Origin: Chryseobacterium balustinum
GTDB taxonomy: Bacteria > Bacteroidota > Bacteroidia > Flavobacteriales > Weeksellaceae
Reading direction: 5' to 3'
DNA: 64,000 nt
Assembly (NCBI RefSeq): GCF_900168205.1
Contig: NZ_FUZE01000018.1
Location: 1-64,000, forward strand
Position 1 is the first letter of the stretch; each line of letters starts with the position of its first letter. Below are positions 1-8,000 of the stretch, in pieces. Position numbers and translations under genes: made by a program. A model generated the notes under the pieces. It was not told the origin of the DNA and made no database searches. It worked only from the letters and a program-made list of their open reading frames with translations.

Positions 1-16
1 TCGTTTTTCAGTGGGG

Positions 17-43
17 CAAAAGTAGAACTTTTTAATAACACAA
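17..43 (-). promoter_or_regulatory. Candidate promoter for a leftward gene outside the window
   Basis: Read leftward, the sequence gives TTG, 16 bases, then TACTTTTG, a good fit to the Bacteroidota housekeeping promoter TTG-N(16-20)-TAnnTTTG. It would start transcription a few bases before the left edge, so the gene is not visible. Motif match only. Confidence 0.4.
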
Positions 44-50
44 TCCTAAT

Positions 51-80
51 TTAATTAAACTTAAGTTTAAGTTTAATTAA
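51..80. repeat. AT-rich inverted repeat
   Basis: Two 14-base arms (51-64 and 67-80) are exact reverse complements with two bases between them, forming a long A/T palindrome. It could be a weak bidirectional terminator or a protein site between the promoter at the left edge and the repeat region to the right. Confidence 0.5.
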
Positions 81-140
81 TATTTAAACTTAAACAACTG
101 GTTACGTGGAACAATCATTTTAAAGGATTAAATAGAAGTT

Positions 141-204
141 GTTGGAGCGTTGGAGTCTTGGAGCGTTGGTGTGTTGGTGTGTTGGTGTGTTGGTGTGTTG
201 GTGT
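141..204. repeat. 8-bp tandem repeat, eight units
   Basis: Eight consecutive 8-base units. The last five are identical (GTTGGTGT) and the first three are variants (GTTGGAGC, GTTGGAGT, CTTGGAGC). The array falls inside a short open frame that I regard as chance. Such arrays vary in copy number by slippage; no function is evident. Confidence 0.85.
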
Positions 205-809
205 CGCTCCTACGGAACTCATAATATAATCATATCATTAGGTTACAAGATGCGCTCAATTGTACGAATTACTTTTTCTGCACTGATACTACTTCATACA
301 AAGGGAAAGATATTGTTTGTGTAAAGGGTATTGAGATAATATTTAGAATAAATGAAAGGAGTATAAGAAAATAATGAATAGATCGTATCGCAACGATAGA
401 CTAAGATTTATTACAGCATAATCTTTATAAGGTAAACAAGGGGCGCTTCGCTTAACAAACACAAACAAAGGGGGATTTGATAAAGGTTATTCTGTTCTTC
501 GATAATCCTCGTTGGGCAAATATGAAATTTGAATAACACCCAAGGTTTTGATTAAACAATAAAGAGGTTTTTAGAGAAAATACTTTAATGACTATAACTG
601 AAAATTTTGATCAATACCTTCTTTATAATAGACAGGTCGCTCCTCCGGAGCTTAATCTCTTATTTTTGTTACTCCTCCTATTAACTGGTCGCCACTCTGT
701 GGCTTTTGAAAAAATTGAGTGAAAATCAGAGGTGATAAAAAAAAGCTCTAAATAGGTTCTTCTTTACATTGTGGTTAAAATTTGAACTGTAAACTCTGGT
801 ATGTTTACT
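205..809. other. Gene-poor region with small hairpin repeats
   Basis: I find no convincing coding sequence here. Related GC-richer pieces recur: GTCGCTCCTACGGAACT near 203, GGTCGCTCCTCCGGAGCTT at 635-653 and GGTCGCCACTCTGTGGCTTTT at 687-707. The last two fold into short hairpins. They look like decayed interspersed repeats in otherwise AT-rich DNA. Confidence 0.45.
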
Positions 810-916
810 TAGGAACTCTTTCCTAGCCCGGATTGAACGGTATGTTTGAGCTCTTTTTGCATAAAAGGAAAGGCAAGGCGCAAAAAAGCGAGTAGTGAAA
901 GCTGGAAATAGCTACT
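810..916. repeat. Candidate structured intergenic repeat
   Basis: This segment is richer in G and C than its surroundings. It contains CCTAGCCCGGATTGAACGG at one end and GAAAGCTGGAAATAGCT at the other, and a possible internal hairpin between GCTCTTTTTGC and GCAAAAAAGC. From memory, similar sequence occurs between genes in many flavobacterial genomes, but I cannot search to confirm. It lies just downstream of the leftward XRE gene. Confidence 0.35.
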
Positions 917-951
917 GAAGAAAAATCTATATATAAGGATAGATGAAATTG

Positions 952-1242
952 TTACAAATCTTTAGGCAAAGCGATATTATTTTGTTTCATATATTCAATA
1001 AGCTCATTGTATTTGTCTTCGTAATCATTTGTACCACATTTGTGGGAGATGCTACAGATATCAGATGGTTTTATATCTAGAATGTTTGAAACTTTTGTGA
1101 GAATTTCGAGATTGATTTTTACTTTTGAATTTTCGATATCAGAATATGCTTTTTGTGAAATCCCCATTTCAAACGCCATGTATTCCTGAGTAAGGTCACG
1201 GTCACGTCTTATTTTTCTGATATTTTGTCCACAAATTTTCAT
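952..1242 (-). CDS. XRE-family helix-turn-helix regulator
   Basis: A 96-residue DNA-binding protein. A Cro/C1-type helix-turn-helix covers roughly residues 8-60 (IRKIRRDRDLTQEYMAFEMG, then SQKAYSDIENSK, the usual recognition helix). The remaining ~35 residues are charged and have no recognisable sensor domain, so this is a minimal single-domain regulator, the size of stand-alone phage-type or antitoxin-type XRE proteins. It has no same-strand partner; its only near neighbour is the oxidase operon, transcribed divergently after a 185-base gap. Regulation of that operon is possible but not shown. The family call is secure, the target unknown. Confidence 0.8.
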   Translation of the reverse strand: MKICGQNIRKIRRDRDLTQEYMAFEMGISQKAYSDIENSKVKINLEILTKVSNILDIKPSDICSISHKCGTNDYEDKYNELIEYMKQNNIALPKDL

Positions 1243-1427
1243 TACACAATAGCTTTAGTAGTTTTCGGTATATTTTAGAAGTATATCTAATAGCCTTAGA
1301 CAAAGTTAGTAAATACCTTTGTCAAAACATTACACAAGCAGCATGATATTTATTTTCAGGCCCTCGAAAACCTTTATGTAAGGGAGGTTCTGCAAAAAAA
1401 TATTGTTCGCTGCGAGACACAAGACTT

Positions 1428-3707
1428 ATGGAGACGCAAAAATTTAATTATGACAATAATATTGTCAGAGCATTCCTGTATGCTACAATCGTATTCGGAA
1501 TTATTGGTTTTATTTTAGGATTAACCGCTGCTTTGATGCTATTTTATCCTGAATTACCTGAATTTTTATTTGGAACTGACGATACGACCATTCAGAGTTT
1601 AAGAAGTGGGAATATTCAGGGGCTAGTTAATTCGCAGGGTGCTTTAGGATTTGGAAGGATCAGAATGCTTCATACCAGTGCCGTAATTTTTGCCTTTGTT
1701 TGTAATTCTTTCTTCTGCGGTGCTTATTACAGTATGCAGAGACTTTTGAAAACAAGAATGTACAGCGATACTTTATCATGGATCCATTTCTGGACGTGGC
1801 AAATTATGATCATTGCGGTTGTCATTACTTTTTTAATGGGGATCAATACTTCAAAAGAATATGCTGAACACGAATGGCCGATCGATATTTTGATCACTTT
1901 CTCTTGGGTAATTTTCGGTATCAATATGTTTGGAACGATTGCCAAAAGAAGAGTACGTCATTTATATGTAGCCATTTGGTTTTATATTGCAACTTGGATC
2001 GCGGTTGCAATGCTTCATATCTTTAATAATTTAGAAGTTCCATTATCTTTTACAAGCTGGAAATCATATTCTGCTTATGCAGGAGTAAAAGACGCGTTGG
2101 TACAATGGTGGTACGGTCATAATGCGGTTGCATTCGTCTTGACGACACCGGTTTTAGGTTTAATGTATTACTTCATGCCTAAAGCTGCAAACCGACCAGT
2201 CTTTTCATATAAACTTTCAATTATTCACTTTTGGTCATTGATCTTCGTATATCTTTGGGCAGGACCTCACCATCTTCAATATACGGCTTTACCAGCATGG
2301 GCTCAAGCAGTAGGAACAGGTTTCTCAATCATGTTGATCGCTCCGTCTTGGGGTGGAATGCTGAACGGGTTATTAACCTTACGAGGAGCTTGGGATAAAG
2401 TAAGAGAAAATCCTATTCTAAAATTCTTTGTCGTTGCTGTAACGTGTTACGGAATGGCAACCTTCGAAGGACCACTTTTAGCAACAAAATCTTTAAATAA
2501 AATTGGACACTATACAGATTGGGTAATTGGTCACGTTCACTTAGGAGCTTTAGGCTGGAATGGTTTTATGGCATTCGGAGTTATCTATTATTTGATTCCT
2601 ATTATGTGGAAAACCGAACTTTGGTCTAAAAAATTAGCCAACTGGCATTTCTGGCTGGGAACTTTAGGAATTATTTTCTATGCCGTACCAATGTATATCG
2701 CTGGGTTTACTCAAGGTTTGATGTGGAAACAATTCAACCCGGACGGAACTTTATTGTGGAAAAACTGGCTAGATACCGTTACTGCGATTATTCCATACTT
2801 TAAAATGAGATTCTTAGGGGGATTATTTTATCTGAGTGGAGCCATTTTAATGGTTGTCAATGTTTACAAAACAATCAAAGCCGGGTCATTCCAGAAAAAT
2901 GTTCCTGCAGAAGCACCAGCTTTAGCAAATGTTGGTTCAGGCAGAAAAGAAGGCGAAGGTGTACATCTTTGGCTGGAAAGAACTCCTCACCTATTATCAA
3001 TATTAGCTTTTGTAGCAATTGCAATCGGTGGATTGGTCGAAATTGTTCCTACGCTAACTGTAAAAAGCAACCTGCCAACAATATCTGCTGTAAAACCCTA
3101 TTCACCGTTAGAACTTGAAGGTAGAGATCTCTATGTAAGAGAAGGCTGTAACTCGTGTCACTCACAAATGATAAGACCATTCCGTGATGAAGTAACAAGA
3201 TTTGACGGTAAAAACGGGCAGTATTCTAAAGCTGGGGAATTCGTTTACGACAGACCATTCCTTTGGGGATCAAAAAGAACAGGACCCGATCTTCACAGAG
3301 AAGGTGCAAGAAATCCAGATTCATGGCACTTTAAACATATGTACAACCCAAGAATTACTTCTGCAGGTTCTATTATGCCGCGTTTCCCTTGGTTGATTAC
3401 CAATAGACTGGATCGTTCTCAAATGATTGATAAAATGAAACTGATGAAAAATACTTTTGATGTTCCGTACACCAAAGCACAGATAGACTCAGCAGATCAA
3501 TGGGCAAATAATCAGTCACAAGCGATTGTAAAAAGAATTTATTCTGAAGCTACCGATGTAAAAGACCAAATGGATAAAGAAAAAATTGCCAAAGGAAACA
3601 ATTTTGTACCAATGGAGCAAAGAGAAATCATCGCAATGATTGCCTATCTGCAAAGACTGGGGACAGACATCAAAACGACAGATATCAAAACAGCAAGCGT
3701 AGATTAA
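1428..3707 (+). CDS. ccoNO: cbb3-type cytochrome c oxidase, fused subunits I and II
   Basis: Terminal oxidase of the inner membrane that reduces O2 with cytochrome c electrons and pumps protons, typically used at low oxygen. Residues 1 to about 500 are a multi-helix CcoN domain containing haem and copper ligands (for example GPHHLQYTALP and the IGHVHLGALGWNGF loop). A linker and one further membrane helix lead to a CcoO domain with a single haem c motif CNSCH at residues 574-578. At 759 residues it matches the CcoN-CcoO fusion usual in Bacteroidota. The ATG at 1428 fits the family N-terminus. ccoP follows after 18 bases in the same operon. No ccoS, ccoQ or ccoG gene is visible nearby. Confidence 0.95.
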   Translation: METQKFNYDNNIVRAFLYATIVFGIIGFILGLTAALMLFYPELPEFLFGTDDTTIQSLRSGNIQGLVNSQGALGFGRIRMLHTSAVIFAFVCNSFFCGAYYSMQRLLKTRMYSDTLSWIHFWTWQIMIIAVVITFLMGINTSKEYAEHEWPIDILITFSWVIFGINMFGTIAKRRVRHLYVAIWFYIATWIAVAMLHIFNNLEVPLSFTSWKSYSAYAGVKDALVQWWYGHNAVAFVLTTPVLGLMYYFMPKAANRPVFSYKLSIIHFWSLIFVYLWAGPHHLQYTALPAWAQAVGTGFSIMLIAPSWGGMLNGLLTLRGAWDKVRENPILKFFVVAVTCYGMATFEGPLLATKSLNKIGHYTDWVIGHVHLGALGWNGFMAFGVIYYLIPIMWKTELWSKKLANWHFWLGTLGIIFYAVPMYIAGFTQGLMWKQFNPDGTLLWKNWLDTVTAIIPYFKMRFLGGLFYLSGAILMVVNVYKTIKAGSFQKNVPAEAPALANVGSGRKEGEGVHLWLERTPHLLSILAFVAIAIGGLVEIVPTLTVKSNLPTISAVKPYSPLELEGRDLYVREGCNSCHSQMIRPFRDEVTRFDGKNGQYSKAGEFVYDRPFLWGSKRTGPDLHREGARNPDSWHFKHMYNPRITSAGSIMPRFPWLITNRLDRSQMIDKMKLMKNTFDVPYTKAQIDSADQWANNQSQAIVKRIYSEATDVKDQMDKEKIAKGNNFVPMEQREIIAMIAYLQRLGTDIKTTDIKTASVD

Positions 3708-3725
3708 TTTTAAATATCAATTAAA

Positions 3726-4604
3726 ATGAAAACGAGAACCCCCATATCTATATATATAGCAATAACGATTGGTATTACCATAATGGCGTTCGAAATGTTC
3801 GCACAAGATGCCAATTATTTTTCTACTCCTTTCTTTTGGGCATTGTTGATTATCATCACTATTTTATTGCTCATTATGAATTCTATCGGAGATTTGGTAG
3901 AAAACGAAAAATTCGCCAGACTCACCGATGAAGAAAAGCAGGAATATATCACCAACGACACAACCCCATATTTTCAGAAGCTTTGGAATTCGGCTTTTAA
4001 AAAACAATCTCAAACTGAAGAAAAAGATATTCTGATCGATCACGGTTTCGATGGAATTACCGAGCTCGACAACTCTTTACCCAAATGGTGGATTGGTCTC
4101 TTTTATTTCGGGATGATATTCTGCGCAGTTTATCTTATTGCTTTTGCCTTTACAGATTATGCTCATCCTGAAGCAGAATATGATAAAGAAGCCAAATTAC
4201 AATTGGCATCTATTGCAGAATACGAAAAAAATGCGCCACCTGTTAATTTAGAAACCGCAAAATACAGTGCAGATTTTGTAGCAGAAGGTGAGCAACTTTT
4301 TAAAACCAATTGTGTAACCTGCCATGCAGACGGAGGAAAAGGCGGCATCGGACCAAACCTTACCGATACACACTGGATCAACATCAAAGAGAAAAGTTTG
4401 TTTAAAAATGTTTTCTGGATGCTTGAAAACGGCTCCCCCAACAATCCTACAATGCGTCCTTTCATAAAAGACGGAACCATTACCGGAAGAGACGCAGAAA
4501 AAATCGCATCCTATATTTATCACATCAATCAGGAAAAATCTCCTATTACAGAAAAACAGGGTGGCGCAGCGCCACAAGGTGAACCTGTAAAATGGCAAGA
4601 ATAA
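3726..4604 (+). CDS. ccoP: cbb3-type cytochrome c oxidase subunit III (CcoP)
   Basis: Electron-entry subunit of the cbb3 oxidase. Hydrophobic helices lie near residues 7-26, 35-56 and 119-142, followed by a periplasmic cytochrome c domain with one haem motif CVTCH at residues 196-200 and an axial-ligand Met candidate further on (PTMRPF). One haem rather than two is typical of the short Bacteroidota CcoP. The gene lies 18 bases after ccoNO, surely co-transcribed. The N-terminus has an extra hydrophobic stretch that might stand in for the missing CcoQ; that is speculation. A structured RNA candidate and a terminator follow. Confidence 0.92.
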   Translation: MKTRTPISIYIAITIGITIMAFEMFAQDANYFSTPFFWALLIIITILLLIMNSIGDLVENEKFARLTDEEKQEYITNDTTPYFQKLWNSAFKKQSQTEEKDILIDHGFDGITELDNSLPKWWIGLFYFGMIFCAVYLIAFAFTDYAHPEAEYDKEAKLQLASIAEYEKNAPPVNLETAKYSADFVAEGEQLFKTNCVTCHADGGKGGIGPNLTDTHWINIKEKSLFKNVFWMLENGSPNNPTMRPFIKDGTITGRDAEKIASYIYHINQEKSPITEKQGGAAPQGEPVKWQE

Positions 4605-4649
4605 TTAACTCATCTAAATATATATAAACTATGAATTGAATCTCCATCA

Positions 4650-4772
4650 GATGTATGTCACGGTTGTAACTCAACTAACATCTGAAAACCTATTCACTTT
4701 AAATATTCCATAATATTTAATAGCAACCGAGACATACATCAACACAAAAACCTGTTCACTGAGCAGGTTTTT
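4650..4772 (+). ncRNA. Candidate structured small RNA, 6S-like
   Basis: A 17-base arm at 4650-4666 (GATGTATGTCACGGTTG) pairs with 4724-4740 (CAACCGAGACATACATC) with one mismatch, closing a domain of about 90 bases. Inside it a 9-bp hairpin (TTAAATATT-CCAT-AATATTTAA) sits opposite unpaired stretches, and an intrinsic terminator follows at once. A long closing stem, open central bubble and terminal stem is the general plan of 6S RNA, which binds RNA polymerase, and flavobacterial 6S RNAs are known to be short. I see no strong promoter match upstream, so processing from the ccoP transcript is possible. The structure is clear; the 6S identity is a guess. Confidence 0.45.
4746..4772 (+). terminator. 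Intrinsic terminator after ccoP and the RNA candidate
   Basis: Perfect 9-bp stem AAAAACCTG / CAGGTTTTT with a 9-base loop; the T run is part of the right arm. Confidence 0.8.
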
Positions 4773-4850
4773 GTATTTAAAAGATACCACATCTTTAGTA
4801 AATTTTAACAATTTTACGGTGTTGGCAAACATATTGCTCATGTTTTAAAC

Positions 4851-4874
4851 AAAGCCCTTTCAGCGGGCTTTTTT
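4851..4874 (+). terminator. Second terminator-like hairpin before tamB
   Basis: Stem AAAGCCC / GGGCTTT (4851-4857 and 4865-4871) followed by a T run. The ~80 bases between this and the previous terminator hold no frame I can support, so it may end another short transcript or act as a backup. Confidence 0.65.
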
Positions 4875-5010
4875 CAAAAAAAGTAAATCATGGTACAGCT
4901 CATCAAATTTCAAATTTTTAAAATTTAAGTTAAAATGCGTATTTTTAAACATCGATGATCAAAACACTCATCAATCAAAAAAAGTATTTATTGGCTAAAT
5001 CACAGAAATT

Positions 5011-8000
5011 TTGAAAATAAAATTTAATAAAAGAAAAATTCTCAGAGGTATTGTTATTACAATTATCTCTTTTATCGTTTTAATCATCCTGCTCATCTTA
5101 AGTTTAAGACTTCCGGCAGTTCAAAACTTTGTAAAAGATAAACTGATCGTTTACCTCGAGAAAAAAATAAAAACCAAAGTAAGCCTCGAGAAAGTATATA
5201 TTGGTTTTCCAAATAGTTTGGTGATGGAAAACCTGTATCTGAAAGGTCAAAATATTGACACATTGCTTTCTGCAAGAAAAGTAGACGTAGGTTTAGATAT
5301 GTGGCAGCTTATGAATTCTAAAGCCGATCTTACTTCGATCGATTTAGAGGGTGTTCGTGCCAATGTGGTTAGAAATCCTCAGGGAAAATTTAATTTCGAT
5401 TATATTATTGATGCGTTTGCGACTTCAGATAAAGAACAGGAACAAAAACCTTCAAAACCTTTTATTATCTCTCTTGATAAAATTAAATTAAAAGATATTG
5501 GGATCACTTTCAACGATCAGCAATCCCGAAATGATATTAAAGTATATTTCAAATCTTTTGATACCCGAGTAAAAACTTTTGACCTTCAAAACAATTCGTA
5601 TGCAGTCAACGATATTAATCTTGACGGATTAAAATTAAAACTGAAACAAGATTTGGTGAAGGAAGTTGCTGCCAATGTTGAACAAAAGGTAGATTCTCTG
5701 AATCAGAAAAAGGCGATGAAATTAGGTTTAAACAAAATAAACCTGACCAATTTTGACATTGACTACGGCGACGACAATACCAAAACTTTTGCAAAAGTTA
5801 TTTTTAAAGAATTAAGCACGAAGGTTAACAACATTGATCTTGAAAACAATGATTATAATGTTGGAAATGTTTATTTAACTGGAGCAAATATTAATGCCAA
5901 CTTATTTCTTCCGACTGAAAACGCCAATCCTAAAAATGAAGAAAAACCTGAAGTTTCAAAAAATTCTGCAAAAGAAAAAGCAATGAAAGTTCTTTTGGGG
6001 AAACTTCTTTTGGACGATGTGAAAGTTGTTTACAACAATACAGCCATTGCTCCCACAAAAAGCGGAATGGATTTTAACCATCTTAATTTTGCTACATTAA
6101 ATATTGACGTCCGAGATTTCAAAATGGAAAACAATGGTTTTGCAGGAAGTGTAAAATCAGCAGAAATACAGGAAGCAAGAGGTTTGAATATACAGAAATT
6201 CAACACCGATTTTGTGTATGCAGAAAAAGAAGCCTATCTAAAAAATCTTTATTTACAAACTCCGAAAACTATTCTGCGAGACGAAGTTATTTTAAATTAC
6301 AATTCGATTGATCAATTATCATCTAATCTTGGAGCGGTAAAAATTTCTGCCGACATCCGTGATTCTAAAATTGGTTTTGCTGACATTTTAAATATTGTTC
6401 CTACTTTAAAAAACACGGCACCGTTCAACAAATATCCGAATGCTACATTGAATGTAAATGCTTTGGTCAACGGAACAGTGAATGATTTAACAATTCAAAA
6501 TTTAAAAGTTTCTGGTTTAGACCAATTGAGGGTTTTGGCTTCAGGGAAAATCAAAAATGCGATGAATCCGGATCAGTTGTATTATGATTTAAAAGTAGCA
6601 GAACTTGCGTCTTCATCCAAAACCATTTATAATTTAGTTCCAAAAAATACAATTCCGAACAATATTACTCTGCCTTCTTCATTTACAATCCGAGGAACGG
6701 CAAAAGGTACAACGAAAGTGGTGGATACCAATTTACGTCTGACTTCCACTTTAGGAAATGCTGCCGTTATTGCTAAAGCCGATATGCGCAGAAAAAACAG
6801 AGAAACTTTTGATGTAAAAGCAAACCTGCAGAGTCTTCAAATCGGAAAACTGATTCAAAATAAAGATATAGGAAGCATTACTGCCCAGATCAACGCAAAA
6901 GGACAAGGTTTTGATCCGAAAACAATGTCTGCAAATCTTTCGGGTGATGTACAATCTGCAACTTACAACGGCTATACCTATCAGAATCTGAATCTGAAAG
7001 GGAAAATAAACCGTGGTGCTTATGATATCGATTTAAACTCAAAAGACCCGAATGCCAATCTACATCTTGCCGCTTCCGGAGTTTATGATGAGAAAAATCC
7101 TACCGTAAAAGTTAATGGAAACATCAATAAATTAGATCTTAATAAATTAGGATTCTACAGTTCACCAATGATTATTGCAGGTGGAATTGACGGAGATTTT
7201 AAAAGTCTCGATCCTGATAATTTGAACGGTTATCTTAATTTAAAAGATTTTGCCATTTCAGATGCCAAAGAAGTCTACCCTATTCAGGAAGTTAGGCTGA
7301 ATGCGGTTTCTACGGCAGACTCAACTTTAATTAAATTCAATTCGCAGATTGCAGATGTTGAACTGAACGGTAAATATAAACTTACACAGATTTTCGGAGC
7401 TTTAAGCCAGACGATCAATCAGTATTATCAGTTTCAGAAACCCGGCAAAGCGCAGAAAATAGATGCCGGACAATTTTTCACCATCAATGCAACGATTAAA
7501 AATGATGATCTGATTAGAAAATTTGTACCAGATCTGAAAAGCTTTGAAACCATCAATATCACAGGAAATTACAACGCAGATTCTCAGAAAATAGAATTGG
7601 ATGCAAAAATTCCACAGGTTTTGTATGGCGCAAATTCTTTGGAAAATACAAGCTTAAAAATCACTAACGAAAATCAGGCTTTACAATACAATCTTGATGT
7701 TGCGGCTTTGAAAAGTGAAAGTTTTGCTATAAATAAAGTGAATATCAATGGTGATGTTGCCAATAACATTATCAATTATAATATCACCACAAAAGATGAT
7801 AAAGATGCCACGCAATTCCTGATTGCAGGGAATGCCAAATCGTTGAATGATGTTACCGAAATATCGCTGAATCCTAATGGTTTAAAATTAAATTATATGG
7901 ATTGGACGGTTGCTGAAAACAATAAAATTCAGATTTTCAGTCAGGGAATTGTTGCAGATAATTTTAAACTTTCCAATTCGGGAGCAGAAATTTCTTTGCA

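Noticed and set aside
139-324. 61-codon frame over the tandem repeat
   Set aside because: Its first third is the 8-bp repeat translated (C-V-G-V-L), the rest has no protein-like pattern, and there is no promoter.
1371-1400. Similarity of CTTTATGTAAGGGAGGTTCTGC upstream of ccoN to the CcoO haem region (CTCTATGTAAGAGAAGGCTGT)
   Set aside because: The match is only about 20 bases with mismatches and not followed by a CxxCH codon pattern; a chance match is likely.
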